Of a DNA stretch of 64,000 bases, positions 29,273-38,824 are shown in pieces. Under the pieces are notes generated by a model, which ran no database searches, was not told where the DNA came from, and saw only the letters and a program-made list of their open reading frames with translations. This DNA is from Hondaea fermentalgiana. Taxonomy: Eukaryota; Sar; Bigyra; Thraustochytrida; Thraustochytriidae. The stretch spans positions 6,380 through 70,379 of the forward strand of contig NPFB01000006.1 in assembly GCA_014084085.1 (NCBI GenBank). Direction: 5' to 3'. The translations under genes and the position numbers were made by a program. The number at the start of each line of letters is the position of its first letter. Position 1 is the first letter of the stretch.

Positions 29273-32200
29273 TCACTCCTTGCTCTCGTGCAGAGCAAAC
29301 TCTTTGATGCGCTGATCCTCTTCAAGTAACCGACGATAGATGGCAGTTCCCATCCATCGGGCAATCTCCCGCTGCTGACGCTTGAGTTCCATTGCACCCG
29401 GCCCGGAGCGATTTAACAAGGTCATGCCTTCGCCGCGATTATCTGCGCGGCGACCAATCGCAAGATCACGTGCGAGCTTAAAGTCTTGAAGGCGAAGATT
29501 ATGGACCGTGTCAAACCATGGCACGACCCCGCCGTATTCTTCGAGTCTCTTCTTGTACGGCTCACTATTCCGTGCAAGAATAAAGTCACGCAACTTTGGG
29601 TCCTTGATCTCATCGAGAAAGTCTCGCGCAGACGACCTACGACGCATGCGGCTCCGACGCTGATGTCGCTGAGCGCGAAGACGCACGGATTTGTCTTTTC
29701 TCGATTTTCCTTGCACGCTTCCGCGTCTCTCCTGGTGGTGTCCATGGAATTCGCCTCCCCGCAAAGAGCCCCTTCGCTTCGGCCTGCCTGAAGTCTCGTG
29801 CTCTTTCCTTCCGTTTTCTTTTGAATGTTTGCTTGCCTCCATCCGCTTTCCGTGTCGTGCGCGCGATGACGAAGATGAACTCTTTCCTTGACCTCGAAGT
29901 ACCAGAGAGGACGAATCGCCACTAGCCCTTCTCCCGCGGTGGCCCTTGGTCTTGTCAAAACCCGCGGCACGATCGCTCACTTCTTCGTCCGAGCTCGTAT
30001 CGGGGTCACTCTGGCGGTCCAGATCATTTTCGTTTTCGTCTGATTCTTCATCTGAATCTTCACCTTTGTCATCGGACTCCTCGTCGGTTTCCAGATCATC
30101 GCCACCGCCACTCGCTCCCTCAAAATGGCTTTCGTCCCCGTCACTACGGAAATGGCTACATGTGTCTCCGTCACCATCGTTGTCGTCATCGTCGTCGTCA
30201 TCGTCGCCGTTATCGCCATCATCGTCATCGCCATCATCGTCGTCATGTTTCTGGCCATTTGAATTGATATCGCCGTCCTCACCGCATCGTGACGCGGCGC
30301 TTTCGTGGTAAGGACCGCCGTTTCCAATTCTCGGAATCTGTCGATTCGTTTTTCCAGGTAGAGACAAATTATCCGTCGCGCGTTTGGGCGATAGTGCCTC
30401 CTCGAGTGCATCTGCATTTGTCGGAGAAGGCAACGGACTGCGCTGATACATTTCGTAAAAGTACTTTTGCTGCTTCGACTCTGGCTCAACGTCCTCGATC
30501 GCAGCGAGAAAAGCCTCGTCGCATTCGAGCTCGGAGCGTTGTCGCATGCGCCGCAGCTGCTTTGTAAATTTCTTGCCAGACTTGAGGCCTGGGAGATATC
30601 TGTGGCGACCATGTCTGCCGAGCTCCGAGTGCTTCAGCTGTACACGTGCACGCATCAACAAATTTTCACCCTTGGCATGGCCTGCGCCGGCTGTCCCTTG
30701 CCGAAGGTCAAGCTTTGTTTGCACGACTCGTACACGAAAGACACCGGCACGATTCACACAGTACTGTCCAGACAAAGGCTTTTTCGGGAGTTTGCGCAAG
30801 CATGAATTCATCGTCTTTACGGGATCGGAGCCCTCCTTGCTGTTGGCATCTGCCTGTGCGAGCTCTCGCGCTTTCGTCTTGTTGTTTCCACCATCCTGCA
30901 AATCGGCTGTGCAGAGAAAGGCCAAATCTTGCTCAAGGTAAATATGCATGTCGCTTTCGATAGGAAGCCTTTCCACCTGTTGAGCATAAGAGAGTCGCTG
31001 ATTTGAGGCAACGCCGAAGCGCCACTGGCCGAGATGCGTTGCAGATCGGTTCATGCGCTGCACGCGCTCAAAATTGCTGGCATCTCGGAAAAGCTCATCG
31101 ATCGACTTTTCCGCGTGCACTGCCTGACCGGGTAGGCTTGGTATGTAAGTGAGAATGGGCAGGACACTTCCAATTGGCTCTTCATCCGACTCGCTGGCCT
31201 GCTGTGTTCCATTACGATTTTCTGCATTTCCGACCGAAGTCGTGCCCGGGTCACTCTTTCCTGCTTTGCCGCTTGTGCCCGTGTGCGTCTGGGTTCGGTC
31301 GACTGGAACGGTGTCGATCATTGCACCACTTGAGACTCGCGTTCCAATGATGGATCCGTCCTTCCACGAGAACTGACCTGCACCGGCATGGATGCAGAGC
31401 CAGACGTCGTCCCCTGCATTGACAGGCCCAACGTAACTAGGATCGTGCAGATTGACCAAAGTAAAAAGCATCGCGTACTTGTTCTTTGTAAAGACAACCT
31501 GAGGTTTCGAATGGCTTTCGCTTTTGCCTTCGGACTGCGACTGCGGATCACCCCGTTTGGAAGCTGCACTGGAGGGACGCTTTCCACCTCGGCTCTTGCG
31601 GTGAGCCGAGGGTTCATCTTCTTCATCAAAGTCATCTTCATCGTCGTCTTCTTCATCTGGTGCGTCATTGCCGTTTCCCGAGGCCCCGGTATCAGAGGCT
31701 TGCAAGCTCTTTGGGTGCGCCATCCATGTCAGCTCCCCTTTTGGGCCAGAGGCCGTGAGAAAGGAGCCATCACTGGCTTCGATGGCGACTTGAGAGCCAT
31801 AGAAGAGTCGCGTGCTCATTGCTGGCGGAACAAACTCAATAGTGCGGAAGGCTTCATCATCATCTCCGCGTGGCGGCGCTTCCCCGCGCCAGCTGCCAAA
31901 ACCGCCAGCGTTTTGGCCCGATTTCCCCCCTTTGGGCGTAGGAGGATTGTCGCTACCCGAGCGGTGAGGCAACCCTGTGACTGGGCGTCCCTTGGACCGT
32001 TCGCTAATGGCTGTTGCAGGCGGCGAACCGCGGTTACGCTCTTCTTCTCGATCCTTCTTGTCAAGGAATCGTCGGACGGTGTCGTGTCGGGTGTGATGGC
32101 CTTGCTGGCGTGCCAAGGAGAGAAAAGCACCAACAGGGTTTGAGTTGTCCCTCTGAGAATCTTGCGAGGCGCGCATAGCACGCTTACGATTGTACTCACG

Positions 32201-33010
32201 CATTCCGCGCGTGACATTTTGCAAACGTTGATGTTGCGTGGCCACTTCCTCGCGCTCAGGTACTTCAAAGTTTCGACGCGAGCCTGCGGAAATGAGACGT
32301 CCCCCCGGCTGCGACATGAAGCTGTCCTGTTTCCGCAAGTTCATGTCGAGGCGTGTTTTGGCAATTTGCCGAAAGTCGGACATGCGGCGCGAGATACGGT
32401 CGCGACGCACCTCGCTTGACTTGTACTGCGCTACATAGCCCTGCGCGAGCGCAATTGGGTTGTTGAGCACAAGCTCAGCCTGGACACCAGGTCTTACGAG
32501 CTTTGCTTCATTGGTGTCGCTGCCACCCCGCTTTTGTCGTAGTAGTCCATTGCGAGGAAGCATGTTATTCTGTATTGTAAGTTGTCGCGTAAGCGTCGGC
32601 GGTTGTTGACTTTTCAGGAGCTGCTCGTGCTCTGCAGCGACTTCGCGCATGTGGGCCCGCTGAATTGTTTTTGCCTCTTTTTCGTGAACACCAAGGACAT
32701 TCACGAGCGTGCTTCCTGCCTGAAGCTTTGTGAGCCTTTTGCTCGAGGACCCAATGTGCTGCCATAGTGCTGTGCGATGGGGAAAACTCCGGGGATGTCG
32801 CCCTCGCTTGACAGCTTCGTGAAATTGGGTAAACTGCTCGAGTCGGACTTGTGCTCTGTGTTCGCGCTCTTTTTCCTCATCGGTCTTAACATGGACCTCC
32901 CTGGCCCTCGGTCCTTCGCCTCCGCCGCCGCCGCTGCCACCGCCACCGCCTCGCCTTTGTATGTGAAGTGAAGGCTCTGAGGCTACTTTGGACAAAGGCC
33001 GCGACGTCAT
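29273..33010 (-). CDS. Large, mostly disordered protein with a possible beta-trefoil (MIR-like) core, unknown function
   Basis: Intronless, 1245 aa from the first ATG at 33010 (MTSRPLSKV). The N-terminus is Gly-rich, then charged and helical (about 45-330). Residues about 390-640 hold a beta-rich core with LFYGSQVAIEASDGSFLTA, YAMLFTLVNLHDPSYVG and VWLCIHAGAGQFSW. The spacing recalls MIR/IP3-receptor-type beta-trefoils (tentative). A stretch of about 160 residues is extremely acidic (Asp-rich), then Ser/Arg/Lys-rich. The last 120 residues are conserved-looking and helical, with FLDEIKDPKLRDFILARNSE and a WFDTVHNLRLQDFKLARDLA segment. I recognise no family. Gene order and composition give no direct function. 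Confidence 0.75.
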   Translation of the reverse strand: MTSRPLSKVASEPSLHIQRRGGGGGSGGGGGEGPRAREVHVKTDEEKEREHRAQVRLEQFTQFHEAVKRGRHPRSFPHRTALWQHIGSSSKRLTKLQAGSTLVNVLGVHEKEAKTIQRAHMREVAAEHEQLLKSQQPPTLTRQLTIQNNMLPRNGLLRQKRGGSDTNEAKLVRPGVQAELVLNNPIALAQGYVAQYKSSEVRRDRISRRMSDFRQIAKTRLDMNLRKQDSFMSQPGGRLISAGSRRNFEVPEREEVATQHQRLQNVTRGMREYNRKRAMRASQDSQRDNSNPVGAFLSLARQQGHHTRHDTVRRFLDKKDREEERNRGSPPATAISERSKGRPVTGLPHRSGSDNPPTPKGGKSGQNAGGFGSWRGEAPPRGDDDEAFRTIEFVPPAMSTRLFYGSQVAIEASDGSFLTASGPKGELTWMAHPKSLQASDTGASGNGNDAPDEEDDDEDDFDEEDEPSAHRKSRGGKRPSSAASKRGDPQSQSEGKSESHSKPQVVFTKNKYAMLFTLVNLHDPSYVGPVNAGDDVWLCIHAGAGQFSWKDGSIIGTRVSSGAMIDTVPVDRTQTHTGTSGKAGKSDPGTTSVGNAENRNGTQQASESDEEPIGSVLPILTYIPSLPGQAVHAEKSIDELFRDASNFERVQRMNRSATHLGQWRFGVASNQRLSYAQQVERLPIESDMHIYLEQDLAFLCTADLQDGGNNKTKARELAQADANSKEGSDPVKTMNSCLRKLPKKPLSGQYCVNRAGVFRVRVVQTKLDLRQGTAGAGHAKGENLLMRARVQLKHSELGRHGRHRYLPGLKSGKKFTKQLRRMRQRSELECDEAFLAAIEDVEPESKQQKYFYEMYQRSPLPSPTNADALEEALSPKRATDNLSLPGKTNRQIPRIGNGGPYHESAASRCGEDGDINSNGQKHDDDDGDDDDGDNGDDDDDDDDNDGDGDTCSHFRSDGDESHFEGASGGGDDLETDEESDDKGEDSDEESDENENDLDRQSDPDTSSDEEVSDRAAGFDKTKGHRGRRASGDSSSLVLRGQGKSSSSSSRARHGKRMEASKHSKENGRKEHETSGRPKRRGSLRGGEFHGHHQERRGSVQGKSRKDKSVRLRAQRHQRRSRMRRRSSARDFLDEIKDPKLRDFILARNSEPYKKRLEEYGGVVPWFDTVHNLRLQDFKLARDLAIGRRADNRGEGMTLLNRSGPGAMELKRQQREIARWMGTAIYRRLLEEDQRIKEFALHESKE

Positions 33011-33573
33011 GACACTTGACCGCTCAGCTGCTGCCAAACCAAAATATAGGGAATATGCACGCCGCCGTCGCGCCTGCCTTCCTGCCGTGTACTCCGTACG
33101 GCAGGCCAGGCCAGACGTCTACGCCGCGCGCCGCGCAAGCAGCGCCCGCCCGCACATGCACGCACGTAACACTCAGCTGGCGATGCGATGATTTGGGGTG
33201 AAACGAGTTCCGTTGGGGAACAGAGGGAACTTCAACATAAACGTCCCGTCCCGCTGCCGCCCACAAGATATTTCTGAAGGGGCTTGCCACATCCATGTTC
33301 AACCAGCCAGCCAGCCAGCCAGCTAGCCGGCCAGCTCGCCAGTCTGAGCCAGTCAAGCTCCAAGCGGGAAAAAGAAAAGAAGAAAGAAGCGGTTTGCGGA
33401 TTTCAAGAGGTCGGTCGACAAGAAGAACGTTCATGTTCAAACCGGAGAGATACATGGGGGAAAGTGAAACAATCATAGCGGCTCGCCAGCTTATACAGGG
33501 TTGAAAAAGGGTTGAAAAAGAAAAGAAAGACAATACATGGGAAAAAAAGGTGGTAGGTCAACATGAGTCTTAT
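33011..33573. other. Tandem spacer upstream of the large disordered-protein gene
   Basis: 563 bp between the RPN10 stop and the start of the next minus-strand gene. It contains (CAGC)n at about 33300-33335 and one ATGTTCAAA word at 33433-33441, the same word repeated at 2544-2617. No coding capacity is supported. Confidence 0.4.
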
Positions 33574-34919
33574 TTACTTGTCGCCCTTGCGAGAGGAAGA
33601 GCGTCGCTTCGAGGAGCGCTTCTTGGAGCTCCTGCGGGAGCTCCGGTCGTCGTCTTCGCCATCATTGTCATCATCATCGTCGCCCTCGGCGTCCTGCTCG
33701 TCGCCAGCTCCCGCCATGGCGGCTCTGATCTGGGGATCGTTCATATCGACGCCAGGAAGGCCTGAGAGGAGACTCTGCATAAAGTCTTTGTCAATGAATT
33801 TGGTCGAGCCGCCACTGCCGCTCGCACCCGTGGACCCACCCGCATCGCCACCTTCGTCGGCCATTGACATCATGAGAGCCTGCTGCAAGAGAGCGTCGTC
33901 GTCCATGTCATCAATGTCGATGCCTGCGGCGGAAGCCGCGGCCGCTGCAGCTTCGAGTGCCTGATCCTCAGCATCCTGCTCCTTGTTGCGGCTGCGGCTG
34001 CGGCTGCGGCGACTACGACTGCGGCTGCGGCTGCGACGGCTGCGGCTACGGCGCGACGAAGACGAACGGCTGCTCGAGGGTTCCTCAGCGGCCGCGGCTT
34101 CTTGCTCCTCGCTCTTCGATTCGCCTCCGGCGTTGGAATCATTGGCGGCCTTGCGCTCAGCCTCGGCACGGGCCTCTTCCATAGATACACGTAATGCAAT
34201 GGCCAGTTCAGGGTCAAGGTTGGGATCGACGCCGCCGTATTCGGAAAAGGCGGCAGCACCGCCGCCGCCGCCGCCGCCGCCGCCACTTCCATCGTCGCCA
34301 GTGACGATCGGCGAGGTGATAAGCACATCCGAAGGAAGCGTGCCTGCGGGGATGGTGACCATGTGGCTGTTGTTGTTTTTGTTGACGGTTTCAATGAAGG
34401 TATTCAGCTTGCTCTCGTTCATGTCTGACTCGCCCATGCTGATAATGTCAACGGCAATGTTGGCCTTCTTGAGCTGTTTGGCGATCTTGGTAAGCTTGCG
34501 CTCCTCGGCCTCCACGGGGCTGCCCACAAACATGACGATGCGCTGTCCGCCATTCTTGTTCTTTCGGTGTTTAAGCGCAAGTTGCGCGATTTGAAGCCCT
34601 GCGGCAAAGTTGGCCTTGCCGCCGACACGGATGTTGGCGGTGGCGCTGAGAATGCGACCCATATCGTCTGTTGGGGAGCAAAGCACCTCGACACCTGCGC
34701 CAGCGCACGTCATGATGCCTACGGTACTCTCGGGGTTCTGCTGCGTCTTGCTGCCGCAGACAAGGTTCGAAGCGTCGTGCTGGGCTTCCATGCGGGTTGG
34801 CATGTAGTCCCCGTTACGCATCCACTCCGAGTTGTCCAGGCACACCATTGTCGATTCGAGAGGCACTGCGCAGTGTTAATTTATTTGCGAAAAAGCAGGG
34901 GTTTGCAAGTTAGTTTACT
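33574..34919 (-). CDS. RPN10: 26S proteasome ubiquitin receptor RPN10/PSMD4
   Basis: 430 aa. The reading frame opens at 34865 with (A)TGCCTCTCGAATC, where the A must come from an upstream exon; see the start-codon finding. Residues 1-190 form the VWA domain (PLESTMVCLDNSEWMRNGDY), closely matching human PSMD4. UIM1 is LDPELAIALRVSMEEA (217-232) and UIM2 is DDALLQQALMMSMAD (323-337). Between them lies an unusual Ser/Arg repeat block (264-294). The conserved FIDKDFMQSLLSGLPGVD follows UIM2, then an Asp-rich and RS/K-rich tail. RPN10 binds polyubiquitin at the 19S particle. The Gly run at 194-203 separates VWA and UIM1. The length fits the family (about 380 aa in animals) plus the two RS insertions. 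Confidence 0.95.
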
Positions 34920-35978
34920 TTGATCCGTACGCTCATGGCTTGCACGCTCACTCGCTTATCCAATGACAAACTGAGCTGTCGCATCGCAGTTCTATCCACT
35001 CTCTCTTTCTCTCTCTCTCACTCCTCCTCGCTTGCTTTCTGCGACGAGGCCTAAAGATGATCGAAACGGAATTCGAGCTTCAATCATCTTTCTCGTGGTC
35101 CTCGTGCTCTTGCTGTTTTTCGACAGCGCCACGTCGCCCGAGGCGATAGCTCCTCGTCCTCCGTGTCTGTCTGTCTGTCCACGCCAAAAGCAACAACGTA
35201 CTCTTTCCTTTGCCTCGGCGTTAGGCTCGCCTTCCGCGCTTCCGCGGCCTCCCTCGTCTCTGTCTGCCTCGCGAGCGCGGGTAGCGCGCTCTGAGGCACC
35301 GGGCTCCCGGTCCCTCTCTCGCGCGCGCGCTGCGGCCGTGGGCGGGCGAGCGGGCGTGCGCGCGCGTCGAGCTCGAGCTCGAGAATGGCGATCTGGTCTC
35401 GAGCGAACTGGAGCGAAGCCGCGCGCCGGAGCCAAAGCGACCTATCGGCTCAATAGGTCCTTTGCCCATTTCCGAGATCGCGCCCTTCTTCTCCAAATGC
35501 GAAGAGACCTAAGGGAGGTTTGGGTCTCTTTAAGGGAAAAAGCCGTCCTGCCCTGCCTGCGCGAGGAAAGGGACGACGAGCGCGTGCAGCCTCAGCAGAC
35601 CGTCACCGGCAACGCGACGTGAGACGGCGCGGGGGCGCGAGGCCGCAGGCGCCCGCGCGAGGCCAGCGGGAGCGGGCGGCCTGAGCCGAGCTACGCCGAG
35701 CTACGCCGAGCTACGCCGAGCGCGGCCGAGCCCAGCCGAGACGAGCCGAGCCGAAGCGGGGCGAGGACCTGGGAGAAAGGGCCGACAACGAGCAAAAGGA
35801 CGAGGAAAGAAAGGACGAGGAACGGCGGCGCGCACCGCGAGCTGGGCGAGACGGAGCTACGGCAGCGCGCGTGCAGAAACAACGTAGGGGACGCTTCTTT
35901 CGGCTTGCGCTTTGTCTTTATCAAAGCCAAGAGCAAAAATTGTGAACGCAGACGACGGAAGAGGTTACATTTGCAAAT
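34920..35978. promoter_or_regulatory. Long divergent spacer between RPN10 and the CH-domain gene
   Basis: It contains a CTCT tract (about 35000-35025) and an 8-bp-stem hairpin at 35502-35530 (AAGAGACC with GGTCTCTT, 13-nt loop). A run of seven 10-bp units ending GCCGAG is listed separately. The open frame at 35032-35622 is Arg/Ala-rich, begins at TTG and looks non-coding. Confidence 0.45.
35681..35750. repeat. Seven 10-bp units ending GCCGAG
   Basis: Consecutive decamers: CTGAGCCGAG, then CTACGCCGAG three times, then CGCGGCCGAG, CCCAGCCGAG, ACGAGCCGAG. The exact 10-bp period puts each GCCGAG on the same DNA face. It lies 229-298 bp upstream of the CH-domain gene ATG. Confidence 0.9.
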
Positions 35979-37115
35979 ATGAGGGTTCCACCGAAAAGAC
36001 CCAAGTCCAAGTCCGTGCCAAGCGAAGATTGGCCGGGATCGGCCGTAGCCACGTCTGTTGCGCAGTCTATGAAGGATATTCCCATGGCGGAGGAGGCTTC
36101 GCGCGAGGTTCGACGCGCGAAACGAGCCGGGTCGCAGCCCCTCATGGTTGAGACACGGCAACGGCGACACGGGTCCGTGAGTTCCTCCGGAAGCGCGTGG
36201 AGTATGGTCAGCGCCGAAGAACTTTCCGCCTCGGCAAGGCGGTCCGTGGCCAGATGGCTTTCACAAGAGAGCGCTTTTCGTGTGCGAGGACTCTCTGACG
36301 ACGTTTTCATTGCTGACCTGCGCGATAGCATGGTCCTTTGCTCCATTCTCGAAAAGCTTGGCTGGCTTCTTGACGCGGACGCTGCTGCACGTGTCCAGGC
36401 GCATGATCCATTTGGAACAAATGGTGGCGACTCGCGGCGTGGCATGTCGCGTGCGATTCGTCGCGAAAATCTCGCCGCCTTCAACACTTCCATCGCAGAG
36501 GTCACGGATATGGACCACGGCTACGTGGCGACGATTGAGGACTTGCGGGCGGAGAATCTCGACGCCATCATTCTGCCGTTTCTCATCGAATTCAAGGACA
36601 TTGTCGATGAGGCCAACGGAGTTACCCTCGGTGAACTCACAGTTAGCACTCCTCTGTCCTCCTCCTCTGCCGCCGCCGCAACTGCAATGGCCTGGGAAGA
36701 GTCGTCGCCAGCTGTGTCAGCGGCAGTGCACGCTGCCTCCCTTCGCAACGACGGCGCCAACGACGACGTGACCGGAGCTGCGAGGAAAGCTGCGGGAGCG
36801 GGTGAGCTGGACCCAGTGACCGAAGAGATGGAACTCCCACGTCCAAGCCGAACGCGGCGCAGGCGCAGGCCAAGGACGAGGGCGAGGTCGCACAAGGGTC
36901 AACTTCTTTCCGTGGACGAGGAAGAGGTAGATGAGGCCCTCAGCTCATTCATTGGGCTCGTCATCTTTGTATGTGTCATGTTTTTCATCCTGACTTTTCT
37001 GACGGACATTATTGGCCTCACGGACATCGGTTTTGCTTCTCTTCTTGGCTTGCGGAGGTCACAGCCCCCGCGCGAAGATATTTCATGGTACGCGGACATT
37101 AAGCGTTCGTGGTAA
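35979..37115 (+). CDS. Tail-anchored calponin-homology-domain protein
   Basis: 378 aa. After a basic, Ser-rich leader (1-78), residues about 84-212 fit a calponin homology domain (SVARWLSQES, DLRDSMVLCSILEKLG, NLAAFNTSI, then NLDAIILPFLIEFKDIVDEA). It has an insertion around 130-155. A linker and a strongly basic patch (301-316) precede one hydrophobic segment (about 323-346, IGLVIFVCVMFFILTFLTDI) near the C-terminus. This predicts a tail-anchored membrane protein with the CH domain in the cytosol. It could tether actin or microtubules to a membrane such as the ER or nuclear envelope, but the target is not visible in the sequence. No signal peptide. Confidence 0.75.
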   Translation: MRVPPKRPKSKSVPSEDWPGSAVATSVAQSMKDIPMAEEASREVRRAKRAGSQPLMVETRQRRHGSVSSSGSAWSMVSAEELSASARRSVARWLSQESAFRVRGLSDDVFIADLRDSMVLCSILEKLGWLLDADAAARVQAHDPFGTNGGDSRRGMSRAIRRENLAAFNTSIAEVTDMDHGYVATIEDLRAENLDAIILPFLIEFKDIVDEANGVTLGELTVSTPLSSSSAAAATAMAWEESSPAVSAAVHAASLRNDGANDDVTGAARKAAGAGELDPVTEEMELPRPSRTRRRRRPRTRARSHKGQLLSVDEEEVDEALSSFIGLVIFVCVMFFILTFLTDIIGLTDIGFASLLGLRRSQPPREDISWYADIKRSW

Positions 37116-37342
37116 CAGCCTTGACTCGCCTCCTTTTCACTCACATGTCAGTTACAACGATGAGCAAGTCTTTGTTGTTCTGGGAAACGTACGCACGCAC
37201 GGACGCGCGGCTGTACGAGTTCATTTTATCATGGCACAATTGTGGTCACGTAACTTTTTCTTTCGTTCTTTCATTTCTTCTTTCATTCATCAAATAGCAA
37301 TCTTGTTTCTATGGTTGTGTATTTCCCTCTCAAATAGCATCA

Positions 37343-37903
37343 TCACGCGTCGAGATCACGAGTTCGCTCGCTTTCGTGGAACTCTGCGTCGGCGATCTCG
37401 CGGTCCACGCGCGCCAAGGTCGCGTCAAGGTCGAATTCGAGCGCATGTCGGAAGCGCGCGATGCAAGATTGTTCGGTGTCAGTGAGTTCTCCGGCCTCAA
37501 TAGCGGCCTTGACCTCGTCGGCGTCCTCAAAGGCCACAATCCACTGTGTCGCGCCGGCTGTGCCTGTGCTCTGGCTCGGCTTCACCTTGGCGTCGAGCAG
37601 GAGGTCCCAGAACTCAACGACGCCCTCAGCGGTGGCCTTGTTTTTCGCGACGGCGTCGAAGCGGTAGCTCTTGAGGCGCCCATCCGCCTCGTGGATACGG
37701 TACGCGGCCCACGTGGCGTCCGCGCCGAGCGGCCACACGCCCCACGAGAACGAGCCCGCGGCGAGGCCGTATGGGTTATCCTCCGGCGCCGCCCATCGGC
37801 CGACGACCACCTCGGGCGTCTGCCGCCACAGCTCCAGCGAGAAGCTCTGCCGCGCGCCGCCGGCCTTGTGTTTCACCTCCGTCAGCGCGCGCCGCAGCGC
37901 CAT
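37343..37903 (-). CDS. DUF402/FomD-like protein
   Basis: 186 aa from ATG 37903 (MALRRALTEVKHKAG). The middle resembles the DUF402 (FomD barrel) family: GSFSWGVWPLG, then YRIHEADGRLKSYRFD, and EGVVEFWDLLLDAKVKP. The end carries EVKAAIEAGELTDTEQ before a final helix. Bacterial relatives include nucleoside phosphate hydrolases and the fosfomycin-pathway protein FomD; the barrel binds nucleotide phosphates with metal. Function in this cell is not known. The composition is as GC-rich as the neighbours, so there is no compositional sign of recent transfer. Convergent with the CH-domain gene. Confidence 0.6.
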   Translation of the reverse strand: MALRRALTEVKHKAGGARQSFSLELWRQTPEVVVGRWAAPEDNPYGLAAGSFSWGVWPLGADATWAAYRIHEADGRLKSYRFDAVAKNKATAEGVVEFWDLLLDAKVKPSQSTGTAGATQWIVAFEDADEVKAAIEAGELTDTEQSCIARFRHALEFDLDATLARVDREIADAEFHESERTRDLDA

Positions 37904-38824
37904 TCCTCCTCCTTCGCGGCTCACGGCGCGCGAAAAGTAGCGTTGTTCCGAGGCTATTCATTTATGATTGTGCGGGGCCCGGCGAGACCCAAACATTCTT
38001 TCATTCTCTTCGCTCCGGTCTGGTCAGAAGCCAACCCTTGGAGCCCGCCCCCCGTCCGCTGCCGCGCGCAGCAAAGCGGCAGGACCCTCGCGCGGTCTGC
38101 TGCAGGCCGATTTTTGAGCACTGGCCGGAGCCGCGCGCTCGCAGCGCAGACGCGAAGCCCGAGGCGGCACGGCGCGGCCCAGAATGTACGTAAACGGAGG
38201 AAGGACGGGCCCACCAGTGCAATCTCGAGGAAAGACAGTTATTACTCTTAGTATAGGTGGTTGCTGGTGAACAAAGTGCCTCGCGACTTGACTTGCCATG
38301 TTGACGGTGACGTCGCCTTGACTTCTCCGCCGCTCACGGGCGCGGGCCAGCTTTGCTGGCTGCTAGCGAGGGCCGTCGCGCGCGGCCGAGGTCGCGGCGG
38401 CCGAGCGCCGCAAGGCCCGCGGGACCTTGGCGTCCTCTCGCTCGCCGCGGACCCCAAGAAGAAGAAGAAGAAGCACCAGAGAGAAATGCGCGCACACCTC
38501 CCGGCCGGGGGAGTTAGGCCTAGCCACAGCCTAGCCGGCGCTAGAGGCCGGCGTCCAGCGCGCACGTGCAGCCAGCGAGCGCACCATGGCAGGACAAGCA
38601 TCGTTCTTTCTTCATTACTGTTAGTGCGAGCGACAGCGCCTCCGCCGAAGACGTACAGCGGCCAGGGCACGTGCACGTGCTGCGCGGGCGGCAGAGCCGT
38701 ATTCGCGCGGAGGAGCGGGCGGAGAGGAGGCGTCTGCGCGGCGGCGGGGCGGCTTGCCGGGCCGGGAGCGAGGCTGGCTTGACTGGGCTGGGCCGCGCTC
38801 GAAAGGCGCGTGCAGGGCAGCAGC
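37904..38824. promoter_or_regulatory. Divergent spacer with TAGGCCTA
   Basis: TAGGCCTA at 38515-38522 lies 303 bp upstream of the plus-strand gene at 38825, with further CCTAGCC words after it. AAG repeats occur at 38455-38474. No coding capacity is supported. The 612 bp to the DUF402 start leaves both genes as possible targets. Confidence 0.45.

Noticed and set aside
35032..35622. 196-codon Arg-rich frame upstream of the CH-domain gene
   Set aside because: Begins at TTG and has promoter-like, CG-rich composition.
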